Source: Paenibacillus rhizosphaerae (lineage in GTDB: Bacteria; Bacillota; Bacilli; Paenibacillales; Paenibacillaceae). Taken from it: a stretch of 64,000 nucleotides of DNA. A model generated the notes under the pieces. That model was given only the letters and a program-made list of their open reading frames with translations. It was not told the DNA's origin and ran no database searches. Positions 1-8,580 of the stretch are shown here, one piece after another; position 1 is the first letter of the stretch; the number at the start of each line of letters is the position of its first letter. The translations under genes and the position numbers were made by a program. The DNA lies in the NCBI RefSeq assembly GCF_014192015.1, contig NZ_JACHXJ010000001.1, positions 1,364,001 to 1,428,000 on the forward strand, given 5' to 3'.

Positions 1-360
1 CCGGTCATCGTCAATGTCACCTCTGGGCTGTCCATTACGCCGGGAGCATGGGTTCCGATTTACAGTTCTACCAAGGCCGCGCTTCATTCCTTTACCGTCA
101 GTCTCCGGATTCAGCTGGCTCAAACGAACGTCAAGGTGATTGAAGTGCTGCCGCCTGCGGTGAACACCGATCTTGGCGGGGCGGGACTTCACACCTTCGG
201 CGCGCCTCTTGACGAATTTGCCGACTCGGTATTCGGGGACCTGCAAACCGGTAAAGAGGAGATAGGTTATGCTGGTACGGAGGAGAGGCTGCATCTGTCG
301 GCGATACAGGCAAGAGAAACCGCAGCCCGGATGTACGATGGCTTTCGTTCAGGTGCATAA
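1..360 (+). CDS. SDR family oxidoreductase (DltE-like), C-terminal part
   Basis: The reading frame is open from the first base and ends at TAA 358-360, so the N-terminal Rossmann part with the glycine-rich cofactor site lies outside the window. The visible part has the SDR catalytic motif YSSTK preceded by VNVTSG, which supplies the Ser-Tyr-Lys triad, and then the typical VKVIEVLPPAVNTDL strand that closes the cofactor pocket. This is an NAD(P)-dependent short-chain dehydrogenase of the classical type; similarity is closest to DltE/YciK-like Firmicute proteins of unknown substrate. A strong terminator follows. The ATG at 136 is internal and not a start. Confidence 0.85.
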   Translation, partial: PVIVNVTSGLSITPGAWVPIYSSTKAALHSFTVSLRIQLAQTNVKVIEVLPPAVNTDLGGAGLHTFGAPLDEFADSVFGDLQTGKEEIGYAGTEERLHLSAIQARETAARMYDGFRSGA

Positions 361-385
361 CAACCAGCACAGGATGCAGAACAGG

Positions 386-420
386 AAGAGGACCTGCTGA
401 CAGGATCAGCAGGTCCTCTT
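386..420. terminator. Bidirectional terminator between the SDR gene and the Spo0E-like gene
   Basis: A perfect 15-bp stem (386-400 with 406-420) closes a 5-nt loop. It lies between two converging genes, with A-rich and T-rich ends on the two sides, so it can serve both strands. Confidence 0.8.
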
Positions 421-424
421 TGGG

Positions 425-580
425 TTACATGTTCTCTTTTAAAAATTTGTCGTAGTCATTTAATGCCCGGTCTAATTTCTGACTGGCCTTGATCAGCTCC
501 GGATCGGTGAGACATCTGCATACGGACAGTTTATTCAATTCCAACCGAAGCTCTTCAATTTTACGAATAATGTTATCCAT
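425..580 (-). CDS. Spo0E-like aspartyl-phosphate phosphatase
   Basis: A 51-residue protein made of two predicted helices. The first runs from residues 1-18 (NIIRKIEELRLELN) and the second carries the family signature SQKLDRALNDYDKF near residues 35-48. In Spo0E/YisI/YnzD proteins this S-Q-x-L-D motif contacts phosphorylated Spo0A and stimulates loss of its phosphate, delaying sporulation. The start at 580 is chosen because AAGGAG sits eight bases upstream; the longer frame reaching 673 has no ribosome site and adds residues foreign to the family. The gene stands alone and converges on the SDR gene. Family assignment is firm; the exact target (Spo0A) is inferred from the family. Confidence 0.8.
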   Translation of the reverse strand: MDNIIRKIEELRLELNKLSVCRCLTDPELIKASQKLDRALNDYDKFLKENM

Positions 581-892
581 GGTTGAACAGCTCCTTAGAA
601 ATTTTGCATCTTCTTTGCGCTCGCAGCATGCCGCAACGACAGATGCGCCAACACATTTTTCGATCCAGCACATGATTTTTGAAAAAGAATGATACTACAT
701 TTTTCGCTAAATTCCCTCAAATCCCTTCCGTGTAGCTGACATATTATCGAAATGTTACCCGATGATGAAATTTTTTTAGGTTCGTAACACCCTTCCGGCC
801 AGGGCTGTGCTATATATGGGCAATATTTACATGGAATAAAGAACGGGTGTTCGTATATAATAAAAACATACGTTCGGTTAGGAGGGTCTGTC
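581..892. other. Divergent intergenic region, no gene seen
   Basis: This stretch carries the upstream sequences of the Spo0E-like gene (leftward) and of the WYL-like gene (rightward). A TATAAT at 856-861 is a good -10 for the rightward gene, but no convincing -35 stands at the right distance. A 99-codon frame on the minus strand (595-894) has no ribosome site and no family-like sequence. Confidence 0.5.
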
Positions 893-1084
893 ATGTCAGA
901 AAAATATGTAGGGCAAACCGTGGAAATCGTTTATTTGGACCAGGCCGGCAACATTACGCAGCGTAAAATCGAAGTGAAAGAAATTCGAGGGAACACCGTC
1001 AGGGCGGTATGTCTGATGACAGGAGCCCCAAGAACCTTCCGGCGGGACCGGATTCTGGCATGGCAGGTCGCGAGGACTGCCTAG
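893..1084 (+). CDS. Small WYL-like protein
   Basis: A 63-residue protein whose pattern resembles the core beta-strands of a WYL domain: VEIVYLDQAGN near the N-terminus, a following R-K-I-E-V strand, then TFRRDRILAWQV near the C-terminus, which is the position of the R-x-F-x-x-D-R-I signature of WYL proteins. WYL domains are ligand- or nucleic acid-binding modules usually attached to a DNA-binding domain; none is present here, so a stand-alone sensor or structural role is inferred only. AGGAGGG precedes the ATG. Standalone proteins of this size occur in Paenibacillus and Bacillus without assigned function. A shared terminator follows at 1176. Confidence 0.6.
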   Translation: MSEKYVGQTVEIVYLDQAGNITQRKIEVKEIRGNTVRAVCLMTGAPRTFRRDRILAWQVARTA

Positions 1085-1175
1085 AACTGGTGAGGACAGT
1101 TTCCGCAACGCATATTCTTACCGAGCTGCCGTCATAAATGAATTGATTCCTCGGCGGCAGCAGAACCAAAATAAA

Positions 1176-1204
1176 AAAACCTAACCCGGTGAGGGTTAGG
1201 TTTT
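1176..1204. terminator. Bidirectional terminator
   Basis: Perfect 12-bp stem (1176-1187 with 1193-1204), 5-nt loop, flanked by A-rich and T-rich runs. It lies between the converging WYL-like gene and the lipoprotein gene. Confidence 0.85.
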
Positions 1205-1215
1205 CTTTACATCTA

Positions 1216-1518
1216 TCAAACGTTATCCTGCAGAGTCTTATCATTGAGATCCGAATGCAGAGGGGCTGCTTGCATCATCACGGTCATTTCACCGAACTGA
1301 CCTCCAAGCACTTCTTGGACTTGTTGTGCGAACATGGGATCCGGGCGCTCAACCTTTACCTCGAACTGAAGCTCTTTTTGATGACGAAACATGAATTCCC
1401 TTCTGTAGTAAGTGATGGTTTGTGTGCATTGGACTTTGTGATTGCAAGATGTAATTAACCCTGCTGATAAACATAAAACAAGCGGGAACATCAATGATGG
1501 AAATATGATAGTGGACAA
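1216..1518 (-). CDS. Small predicted lipoprotein, function unknown
   Basis: A 100-residue protein with a short hydrophobic signal (MFPLVLCLSAGL) ending in the lipobox LITSC, so the mature protein would be lipid-anchored at Cys25. The remainder is polar, with two charged segments, and I recognise no domain. The start used is TTG at 1518, which has GGAG five to six bases upstream; the first in-frame ATG (1491) has no ribosome site. Convergent with the WYL-like gene and sharing its terminator. The gene is divergent from the WG-repeat gene at 1607. Function unknown; the lipoprotein call rests on the signal sequence alone. Confidence 0.6.
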   Translation of the reverse strand: MSTIIFPSLMFPLVLCLSAGLITSCNHKVQCTQTITYYRREFMFRHQKELQFEVKVERPDPMFAQQVQEVLGGQFGEMTVMMQAAPLHSDLNDKTLQDNV

Positions 1519-1606
1519 GTTCTCCGGCTTTCTGTCTCACCCCTGGCATATCTCCCCGCTCTCGGCATACCATTAGGCAAAAGCAAAGAGAGAGGGAGTA
1601 TGCGGA

Positions 1607-3487
1607 ATGAACGTAAATGAATCGCAAAGTCCGGTACAGCTTGTCAACACGTATCTGCCGGAGGGGGCCGAGCTGGTGACGATGAGTACTCCAGCCGGAC
1701 AACCTGCCGTGATTGCCGAGGATGTCACAGGGGACCGGATCCCGGAGATATCCGCCGTCTATCGGTTGGATGATGTGCTGTACTTGCTCGTGCTCAAGTT
1801 TAGCGGAGGGGTGTGGAGAACGATGGCCAGGATCCAAGGCCCCGGCTATGGAGTTACGCTGTTGACTGCCGCACCCGTAACCAAGCCTGAGCGGAACAAC
1901 CTGCTCGTAGGCTGGCAGATCGGTTCCATCTGGTCAAAGCTGTCCGTATATGAATGGACGGAACATGGGTTGACGGATGTGGCACCAACGGAAATGAGCT
2001 ACAGCTATATTGACGTGTCGGATTGGCCGGGCCCTGGAGGTCCTGACGGCAGAGCCGAGCTGGCGCTCTGGATACATGATACGGGCGAAGCCTACCGGAC
2101 GGAGGTGCTGCGCTGGCGGGACGGGAGTTTTCACCCGGCAGAAGACGTTTATCCGGCTTATTATCCTGAAGTGGCCCGCTATTACGAACGGATGACCGAA
2201 TCCTATCCGGATTATCCGTTCTATTGGTACTATCTGGCCGAGGCCCAGTATCGGGCCGGTATCCCGCAGGCCGCACTGCATTCGGTGCGAAGAGCATTGG
2301 GATTTGCCCAGCCGTATCCTTCCCGGGAAGCCCTTTTGACGCTGGAGAGGAAAATCATGCAGCTGCCGCGCGTGGCAGAGCTGCTGCGGTTTTCGGCCCG
2401 AACTGCCGAAGGGATCCGATGGGGGTATATCAACACGAGCGGTAAGATGGTGATTCCGGCCAGATACGAAGATGCGAAGGAATTTCAGAAGAACGGCCTT
2501 GCCATCGTCCGGGAACGAGGAAAATACGGATTGATCGATCAAGCCGGGGTGTGGATCGTCGCCCCGGTGTACGATTCGATTTCTCCGTTCTCGGAACACC
2601 GCGCTGTCGTCACGGACGGCGGCGACTGCAAGCTGATCGATGAACAAGGTAAGGTTGTGACGAAAAGCGGGTATTCGTATATCGCCGATATGCGGGAGGG
2701 CAGATCCGTATTTTGTGGAGCGGAGCGTCCTGAAGAATCGGTACATACCGGCCGTTACGGCTATCTGGATTCGCAGGGATACGAGATTATTCCGGCAAGA
2801 TATGAGGAAGCCGGCGATTTTGGCGGCGGCAAAGCCTGGGTCAAAATGAAGGATGGAGAATACGCGCTTATCGGGCTGGACGGGCGAAGTCTGTACGAAT
2901 ATGAATTTGAGTATGCCGGTCCTCCAGGCGACGGATTGCTCGTTTGTCAGCAGCAGGCTGGCGGAAAATACGGCTATGTCGATCTGCGCGGCCAAGTCCG
3001 GATACAGCCCGTATTTACTTCGGCGTCACCCTTCCGCCGCCAGCGGGCGATCGTAAATACGGCGGAGAGCGACACGAAGAGATACGGCGTCATCGATGAT
3101 TCGGGTCAATTCGTCGTTCCACCCGAATATCACGATATTCTTGATCTCGGTGAGGAAAGGCTGGCACTCGCACGGGCCGTAAATCCGGAGCAGCCGTCCA
3201 TCGGCTTGACATATGCGATTGCGGATTGGGAGGGCAGGCTGCTGACAGATTTTGGGTATACCCGGGTATCGGAATATCAAAATGGCTTGGCATCGGTCAC
3301 GGATGCGAAGGCCACCTATTTGATTGACTCTAGCGGTTCAGCCGCGCCAGGATATCCGATGGTGGAAGGCAGAGGCAGCCTGACTCTGAAGGGAGACGGC
3401 CTAATCGAAGTCCAGGTGGCCCGGCGGATGTCTTATTTAACCCGCGACGGAAGAACCATATGGCGGGACGAGGATCCCACGAACTGA
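1607..3487 (+). CDS. WG-repeat protein with N-terminal FG-GAP-like region
   Basis: A 626-residue protein with no signal peptide. Residues 20-130 resemble an FG-GAP/VCBS-type sensor region (AEDVTGDRIPEISAVY). Residues 185-250 look like a TPR-like helical hairpin (Y-Y-L-A-E-A-Q-Y-R-A-G). From about residue 268 to the end runs a series of WG (KWG) repeats of about 40-60 residues, beginning RWGYINTSGKMVIPARY and KYGLIDQAGVWIVAPVY, each with a G-x-I/L-D/N-x-x-G core followed by V-x-P-x-Y. WG repeats form beta structures of unclear function in many bacteria. GAGGGAG lies about ten bases upstream of the ATG. Cytosolic binding or scaffold role is plausible but unproven. The gene is monocistronic with a terminator at 3525. 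Confidence 0.85.
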   Translation: MNVNESQSPVQLVNTYLPEGAELVTMSTPAGQPAVIAEDVTGDRIPEISAVYRLDDVLYLLVLKFSGGVWRTMARIQGPGYGVTLLTAAPVTKPERNNLLVGWQIGSIWSKLSVYEWTEHGLTDVAPTEMSYSYIDVSDWPGPGGPDGRAELALWIHDTGEAYRTEVLRWRDGSFHPAEDVYPAYYPEVARYYERMTESYPDYPFYWYYLAEAQYRAGIPQAALHSVRRALGFAQPYPSREALLTLERKIMQLPRVAELLRFSARTAEGIRWGYINTSGKMVIPARYEDAKEFQKNGLAIVRERGKYGLIDQAGVWIVAPVYDSISPFSEHRAVVTDGGDCKLIDEQGKVVTKSGYSYIADMREGRSVFCGAERPEESVHTGRYGYLDSQGYEIIPARYEEAGDFGGGKAWVKMKDGEYALIGLDGRSLYEYEFEYAGPPGDGLLVCQQQAGGKYGYVDLRGQVRIQPVFTSASPFRRQRAIVNTAESDTKRYGVIDDSGQFVVPPEYHDILDLGEERLALARAVNPEQPSIGLTYAIADWEGRLLTDFGYTRVSEYQNGLASVTDAKATYLIDSSGSAAPGYPMVEGRGSLTLKGDGLIEVQVARRMSYLTRDGRTIWRDEDPTN

Positions 3488-3524
3488 TTTCTGGTCGCCA
3501 AGCCCTATAACCGTAAGTCCGACG

Positions 3525-3554
3525 AACCGCTGCCGTGATGGTATGCGGTTTTTT
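3525..3554 (+). terminator. Terminator of the WG-repeat gene
   Basis: AACCGC (3525-3530) pairs with GCGGTT (3545-3550), extended inward by TGCC/GGTA with one wobble, and the right arm runs into six T. Confidence 0.7.
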
Positions 3555-3600
3555 GGGTTGGAAGGATCAGGATTGAAGGGAATATTTACATGGGATGGGG

Positions 3601-3616
3601 TTCCAATTCGTTGGAA
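3601..3616. repeat. Short perfect inverted repeat
   Basis: TTCCAA, four-base loop TTCG, TTGGAA. It has no T tract and lies about 135 bases upstream of the iol promoter. It may be a protein site or chance. Confidence 0.35.
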
Positions 3617-3750
3617 ATAGAATGTTAACTTGCGGAAACTCATATATATGTCATGGAAACCGTGATTCGGATGACCTGACAGAAAGCAGGCTTTCGAGCC
3701 AATCATATAGTGACCGGCAAAAAAATGTGGGATTAAATAACAAAAAAGGG

Positions 3751-3779
3751 TTTGCAAAGGTCCGGAGCGGTGTTATAAT
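3751..3779 (+). promoter_or_regulatory. Sigma-A promoter of the iol operon
   Basis: A consensus TATAAT at 3774-3779 has TTTGCA at 3751-3756, 17 bases upstream (4 of 6 matches to TTGACA). Transcription would start near 3786. Confidence 0.75.
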
Positions 3780-3787
3780 CCGATCAA

Positions 3788-3801
3788 GGAAAGCGGTTAC
3801 C
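3788..3801 (+). promoter_or_regulatory. LacI/CcpA-type operator (cre-like) at the iol start site
   Basis: GGAAAGCGGTTACC matches the LacI/GalR-family consensus TGWNANCGNTNWCA at all but the two outermost positions (12 of 14). It starts nine bases after the -10, at the predicted transcription start, the position of a roadblock repressor site. Either CcpA or the LacI-type protein encoded at 11145 could bind. Confidence 0.65.
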
Positions 3802-3850
3802 CTAAGAAGGATTCAATGAAATGATATCGTGAGAACAAGGTGGAATGTCC

Positions 3851-4876
3851 ATGAGTAAACAACTGAATATCGGCGTGATCGGAGCTGGGAGGATCGGCAG
3901 GCTGCACACCGAAAATCTGCTCAAGCATCCTCAGGTTAAAGTGAAAGCGATTGCAGACCTGCAGATCGATTATGCCAGGGCATGGGCCGAAGGGCTGGGG
4001 ATCCCTATGCTGACGCAGGATGCGGAACAAATCATAGTCGATCCAGGTATCGATGCCGTCTTTATTTGCACATCGACCAATACCCATATTGACATGATCG
4101 AACGCTCCGCCAAGGCAGGCAAGCACATTTTCTGCGAAAAGCCGATCTCCTTCGATGTCCAGGGAACCCGTCTTGCGCTGCAAGCCGCAGCCGACGGCGG
4201 CGTCAAATTTCAGCTTGGCTTCAACCGCAGATTCGACCCGAATTTCCGCAGAGTCAAGGAAATCGTCGCTTCCGGCCAGATTGGAGATCCCCATCTGATC
4301 AAAATCACTTCGCGCGACCCCAGCCCCCCTCCTCATGACTATATCAAGGTATCAGGCGGGCTGTTTATGGACATGGCGATTCACGATTTTGACATGGCCC
4401 GGTTTTTGAGCGGCAGCGAGGTGGATGAGGTGTATGTCCAAGGGGCGGTTCTGGTGGATCCGGTCATTGGAGAGCTCGGCGATGTGGATACAGCGGTCAT
4501 CACGCTCCGATTCCGGAACGGTGCGATCGGCGTCATCGACAATTCGAGGCAGGCTGCCTACGGATACGATCAGCGCGTGGAAGTTTTCGGCTCGCGGGGC
4601 CAGGTCAACGTGCAGAACGATTTTCCGAACTCGGCGGAAATCAGCACGGCTGGCGGCGTGTACCGGGATAAGCCAAAGCATTTTTTCCTGGAGCGTTATG
4701 AAACCGCGTACCGGCTTGAAATCGAGAGCTTCGTCAAAGCGATCATGAACAATGAGGACGTCCCCGTCAGCGGGGAGGACGGGTATCAGGCGGAGCTGCT
4801 GGCGGATGCGGCCAGGAAGTCGTGGCTGGAGAAGAGACCCGTCAGCTTGTCCGAGTATTCGATGTCTACAACATAA
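3851..4876 (+). CDS. iolG: Inositol 2-dehydrogenase (Gfo/Idh/MocA family)
   Basis: This NAD-dependent enzyme oxidises myo-inositol to scyllo-inosose (2-keto-myo-inositol), the first step of inositol catabolism. The 341-residue protein has the N-terminal dinucleotide site GVIGAGRIGRLH (residues 6-17), the EKP motif (CEKPISFD, near 96) and the FMDMAIHDFDMARFL segment (near 175) whose Asp and His are catalytic in IolG. Start at 3851 is preferred over the in-frame ATG at 3845 because AAGGTGG then has a seven-base spacing. It is the first gene of the operon and precedes iolD by 66 bases. Substrate is inferred from the gene neighbourhood; a scyllo-inositol-preferring enzyme is the main alternative. 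Confidence 0.93.
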   Translation: MSKQLNIGVIGAGRIGRLHTENLLKHPQVKVKAIADLQIDYARAWAEGLGIPMLTQDAEQIIVDPGIDAVFICTSTNTHIDMIERSAKAGKHIFCEKPISFDVQGTRLALQAAADGGVKFQLGFNRRFDPNFRRVKEIVASGQIGDPHLIKITSRDPSPPPHDYIKVSGGLFMDMAIHDFDMARFLSGSEVDEVYVQGAVLVDPVIGELGDVDTAVITLRFRNGAIGVIDNSRQAAYGYDQRVEVFGSRGQVNVQNDFPNSAEISTAGGVYRDKPKHFFLERYETAYRLEIESFVKAIMNNEDVPVSGEDGYQAELLADAARKSWLEKRPVSLSEYSMSTT

Positions 4877-4942
4877 GGTTTTTGTTTGTCTTTAGGGTAA
4901 GCGATTAACCTGATGAAATATCCTGTGAAAGGATGGTTATGA

Positions 4943-6805
4943 ATGGGCGTACTTCGATTAACGATGGCTCAAGCTTTGCTTCGCTTCCTAGACCAGCAGT
5001 ACGTGCAGCTGGACGGAAAGGAACACAAATTCGTTAAGGGTGTCATGGGTATTTTCGGTCATGGCAACGTACTGGGCATTGGCGAAGCATTGGAGCGGGA
5101 ACCAGGCAGCCTCAAGTTCATCCAGGGAAAAAATGAGCAGGGCATGACGCATGCCGCCGTTGCGTATGCGAAGCAGAAGAACCGGCTTGAAATCTTCGCC
5201 TGTACCTCGTCCATTGGCCCGGGTGCGCTGAATATGGTCACAGCCGCCGCAACGGCGACGGTCAACCGGATTCCCGTGCTGCTTCTTCCAGGCGATATTT
5301 TCGCCTGCCGGCAGCCGGACCCGGTTCTGCAGCAGCTGGAGCACCCGATGGATTATACCGTGTCTGTCAACGATGCCTTCAAACCGGTCAGCCGGTACTG
5401 GGACCGGATTACGCGCCCCGAGCAGCTGATGAGCTCGATGATCCAGGCGATGCGCGTACTGACCGATCCGGCCGAAACCGGCGCGGTTACCATCTGTCTG
5501 CCGCAGGACGTGCAGACGGAGGCGTACGATTATCCGGAGGAATTTTTCCGCAAAAGGGTGCATTACCTTGACCGCAAGCCGGCAAACGGGGCAGCGATCG
5601 AGCGTGCGGCGGAACTGGTCTCGCGCAAGCACAGGCCGATCCTGATTGCCGGCGGCGGCGTCCATTATTCCTTGGCTTATGAAGAGCTGTTGCAGTTCGC
5701 GGAAGCGTTCGGTATTCCCGTGGCCGAGACCCAGGCGGGAAAGAGCGCAATCCCGTGGGATCACCCGCTGAATATGGGTGCGATCGGTGCGACCGGATCC
5801 CTTGCCGCCAACCGGCTTGCGAGAGAAGCGGATGCCGTCATTTGCGTGGGCACCCGGCTCGGGGATTTTCCGACCGCGTCCAAAACTGCTTTTACGCGTC
5901 CCGAGACCGAATTTATTCATATCAATGTGAGCGGGTTTGACGCGTCGAAGCTGAATGCCTGCCAGGTGGTGGCGGACGCGGGAGCGGCTTTGAAGGAATT
6001 AACTTCCGCACTTCAGGTAAGGAACTACAAGGCAGCTTATGACGAACCGGCGCTTGCCGAACTGAAAGCGGAATGGACCCAAGAGGTCGACCGGCTGTAC
6101 AGTTTGGAGTCAGAAGAAGGATTGGCGCAAACCCGCGTGCTCGGTGAGCTGAACCGGTTCATGGCAAATGAAGTGATCGTTGCGGCGTCCGGGAGTCTTC
6201 CGGGCGATTTACACCGGCTGTGGAGGTCGGAAGCCCCCAAGTCCTATCACATGGAATACGGTTTTTCCTGTATGGGGTACGAAATTGCCGGAGCCTTCGG
6301 CGCGAAGCTCGCCGAGCCGGACAAGGAAGTGTACGCGCTCGTCGGCGACGGAAGCTACCTTATGCTTCATTCGGAGCTTTTAACCAGTATTCAGGAAGAC
6401 GTCAAGGTAAATGTCATTCTGCTGGACAATCACGGGTACCAGTGCATACACAGCCTGCAGCGGGAAAACGGAAGCGACGGCTTCGGCAACGAATTTCGTC
6501 TGCGCAGCACTGAAACGGAACGCCTGACAGGAGAATACGTACCGGTCGACTATGCGGCTCATGCACGGAGCATGGGGGTCAAGGCATATTCCGCCTCCAG
6601 TATTGCCGAACTGCGGGAAGCTCTCCGGCAGGCCAGGGAGGAGAAGGGCTCAACCCTGATCGAAATCAAGGTGCTGCCGGGCACTCAGTCGGGCGGGTAC
6701 GAATCCTGGTGGAGGGTGGATGTTCCGGAAGTGTCGACCAGCGATAAGGTGCGGGCCGCGAGGGAAACGATGAACGAACATTTGCAGCAGGCGCTGAAAA
6801 TATAA
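4943..6805 (+). CDS. iolD: 3D-(3,5/4)-trihydroxycyclohexane-1,2-dione hydrolase
   Basis: A thiamine diphosphate-dependent enzyme that opens the inositol ring: it hydrolyses the dione made by IolE to 5-deoxy-glucuronate. At 620 residues it has the family length and three-domain layout: the N-terminal PYR domain with the conserved glutamate in [15 protein letters not shown] (near residue 62), a central domain (about 200-340), and a C-terminal PP domain with the cofactor motif [14 protein letters not shown] ending in LLDN (residues 463-494). GAAAGGA lies ten bases before the ATG; two nearby ATGs are out of frame. It is second in the operon. The assignment is firm because the whole iol gene set is adjacent. 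Confidence 0.96.
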   Translation: MGVLRLTMAQALLRFLDQQYVQLDGKEHKFVKGVMGIFGHGNVLGIGEALEREPGSLKFIQGKNEQGMTHAAVAYAKQKNRLEIFACTSSIGPGALNMVTAAATATVNRIPVLLLPGDIFACRQPDPVLQQLEHPMDYTVSVNDAFKPVSRYWDRITRPEQLMSSMIQAMRVLTDPAETGAVTICLPQDVQTEAYDYPEEFFRKRVHYLDRKPANGAAIERAAELVSRKHRPILIAGGGVHYSLAYEELLQFAEAFGIPVAETQAGKSAIPWDHPLNMGAIGATGSLAANRLAREADAVICVGTRLGDFPTASKTAFTRPETEFIHINVSGFDASKLNACQVVADAGAALKELTSALQVRNYKAAYDEPALAELKAEWTQEVDRLYSLESEEGLAQTRVLGELNRFMANEVIVAASGSLPGDLHRLWRSEAPKSYHMEYGFSCMGYEIAGAFGAKLAEPDKEVYALVGDGSYLMLHSELLTSIQEDVKVNVILLDNHGYQCIHSLQRENGSDGFGNEFRLRSTETERLTGEYVPVDYAAHARSMGVKAYSASSIAELREALRQAREEKGSTLIEIKVLPGTQSGGYESWWRVDVPEVSTSDKVRAARETMNEHLQQALKI

Positions 6806-6829
6806 GTCCAAAGGGAGGATACGACGAAG

Positions 6830-7741
6830 ATGACGGAGATCCGATCGATTAAATTGGGCATATCACCGATCAATTGGGTGAATGAAGATGTGCTTGAACT
6901 CGGTGACCACTACACGTTCGAAGATTTGATGCGGGATTTCACGCAGCTGGGATTCACCGGAACGGAAAACAGCCGGAAATTCCCGAAGGACGCTGCCGTT
7001 CTCAAGAAGGCATTGGCTGAGCACGGACTCCAGATGGCTTCGCAGTGGAAGGGCGTCTTGTTCTCCGAGCCGCGCCGCAGGGCGTCCGAGCTGGAATCGT
7101 ATCGGCAGCATGTTGAATTTCTAAAGAAGATGGGCAGCCGTCATGTCGTCACCTGCGAGCTTGGGGGTTCGATCATCGGCGACCCGAGAAGGCCAAAAGG
7201 CGTGCAGGACGTGCATCCCCTGACGGACGAGGAATGGAACCACATGGTCGAGGGGCTGCACCAAGCTGGCGAAATGTGCAGACGAAACGGAATGAAGCTC
7301 GTCTATCACTACCATATCGGAACTGTGGTGGAACGGCCGGACGAAATTCAGAGGCTGATGGAGACGACGGATCCCGAACTTGTTTATTTGCTGCTGGATA
7401 CAGGGCATGCCTATTACGGCGGATCCGACCCGTTGGAGCTGTATGAACGCTATGCGGATCGCGTTGCCTACGTTCATTTGAAGGATGTTCGGAACGATGT
7501 GCTGGATCGGGTGAAAAGGGAGGGAATCCCTTTTCAAAAAGCGGTGATCCAGGGCGTGTTTACTGTTCCGGGCGACGGATGCATCGACTTTGCGCCGATT
7601 TTCCGCAGCTTCGGGCGGCATGGTTACGACGATTGGATGATTCTGGAGGCAGAGCAGGACCCCGGCCAAGCGAATCCTTACGAATATGCCAGCAAGTCTA
7701 AGCAATATCTCGCTCAAATCGTTCAAGAATTGAAAGCCTGA
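6830..7741 (+). CDS. iolE: Inosose (2-keto-myo-inositol) dehydratase
   Basis: A 303-residue AP-endonuclease-2-like TIM barrel that removes water from scyllo-inosose to give the dione used by IolD. Family segments seen: KLGISPINWVNEDVLELG at the N-terminus, GFTGTENSRKFP (near 44), VYHYHIGTVV (near 160), LLLDTGHAYYGG (near 188) and VHLKDVR (near 215). The Glu, Asp and His residues in these strands bind the divalent metal in this fold. AGGGAGG precedes the start. The gene begins 24 bases after iolD. Confidence 0.95.
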   Translation: MTEIRSIKLGISPINWVNEDVLELGDHYTFEDLMRDFTQLGFTGTENSRKFPKDAAVLKKALAEHGLQMASQWKGVLFSEPRRRASELESYRQHVEFLKKMGSRHVVTCELGGSIIGDPRRPKGVQDVHPLTDEEWNHMVEGLHQAGEMCRRNGMKLVYHYHIGTVVERPDEIQRLMETTDPELVYLLLDTGHAYYGGSDPLELYERYADRVAYVHLKDVRNDVLDRVKREGIPFQKAVIQGVFTVPGDGCIDFAPIFRSFGRHGYDDWMILEAEQDPGQANPYEYASKSKQYLAQIVQELKA

Positions 7742-7755
7742 AAGGAGGAAGGAAC

Positions 7756-8580
7756 ATGTCCAAGCTTATCGTTCCCGGCGGACAGCCGGACGAGAACGGC
7801 AAATTGCTCAGTATCACGCCCGAATCGGCGGGGTGGGAGTACGTAGGTTTTGAAGCATACCGGCTGGAACCCGGGCAAACGATCGATCAGGAGACGGGAG
7901 ACCGCGAAGTCTGCCTGGTGCTGCTCAGCGGGCTGGCGAATGTGGACGCAGGCGGACAAAGCTATGAGCGGATCGGCCGCCGGATGAGTGTGTTCGAGCC
8001 ACTCGCCCCTTATGCGGTATACGTTCCGGCCCACGATCGTTTCCGGCTGGAAGCCGTTACATTAACGGAGGTGGCCGTGTGCAGCGCTCCCGGCGAAGGA
8101 CGGCTCGACGCAAGGCTCATTTCGCCGGAAATGATCGGGGTGGAACAGCGGGGCTCCGGTTATACGGAGCGGACCGTCCGCAATATTTTGCCGGAGCAGG
8201 AGGAAGCGGAAAGTCTGCTCGTCGTGGAAGTCTTTACGCCGGCCGGGCACTGGTCCAGTTATCCTCCGCATAAACATGACCAACTTCATCTCCCACACGA
8301 ATCCCTGCTGGAAGAAACTTATTATCACAAGGTGTCCCCAGGTCAGGGATTTGCCCTGCAGCGCGTATATACCGACGACTTGTCGCTGAATGAAACGCTG
8401 GCCGTGAAGAGCGGGGACGCCGTCCTTGTTCCCCGCGGCTACCATCCGGTATCGGCGCCTCCCGGGTACGACGTGTATTACCTTAACGTCATGGCCGGAC
8501 CGGTGCGTACCTGGAAGTTCCATAACGACCCTCAGCATGAATGGCTGATGACCCCTGGACAGGAGGTGCCCAAACGTTGA
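7756..8580 (+). CDS. iolB: 5-deoxy-glucuronate isomerase
   Basis: A 274-residue bicupin that isomerises 5-deoxy-glucuronate to 2-deoxy-5-keto-gluconate. The metal-binding cupin motif is visible in YPPHKHDQ (near residue 173), followed by LEETYYHKV and the second conserved segment VPRGYHPVSAPPGYDVYYLN near 225. Length matches IolB of Bacillus (about 271). AGGAGGAAGGAAC stands directly before the ATG. It follows iolE by 14 bases, and its stop codon overlaps the TTG start of iolC, so the two are probably translationally coupled. Confidence 0.95.
   Translation: MSKLIVPGGQPDENGKLLSITPESAGWEYVGFEAYRLEPGQTIDQETGDREVCLVLLSGLANVDAGGQSYERIGRRMSVFEPLAPYAVYVPAHDRFRLEAVTLTEVAVCSAPGEGRLDARLISPEMIGVEQRGSGYTERTVRNILPEQEEAESLLVVEVFTPAGHWSSYPPHKHDQLHLPHESLLEETYYHKVSPGQGFALQRVYTDDLSLNETLAVKSGDAVLVPRGYHPVSAPPGYDVYYLNVMAGPVRTWKFHNDPQHEWLMTPGQEVPKR

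Noticed and set aside
595..894. 99-codon minus-strand frame in the spacer before the WYL-like gene
   Set aside because: No ribosome site, no family-like pattern, and it overlaps the promoter region of the neighbouring gene.
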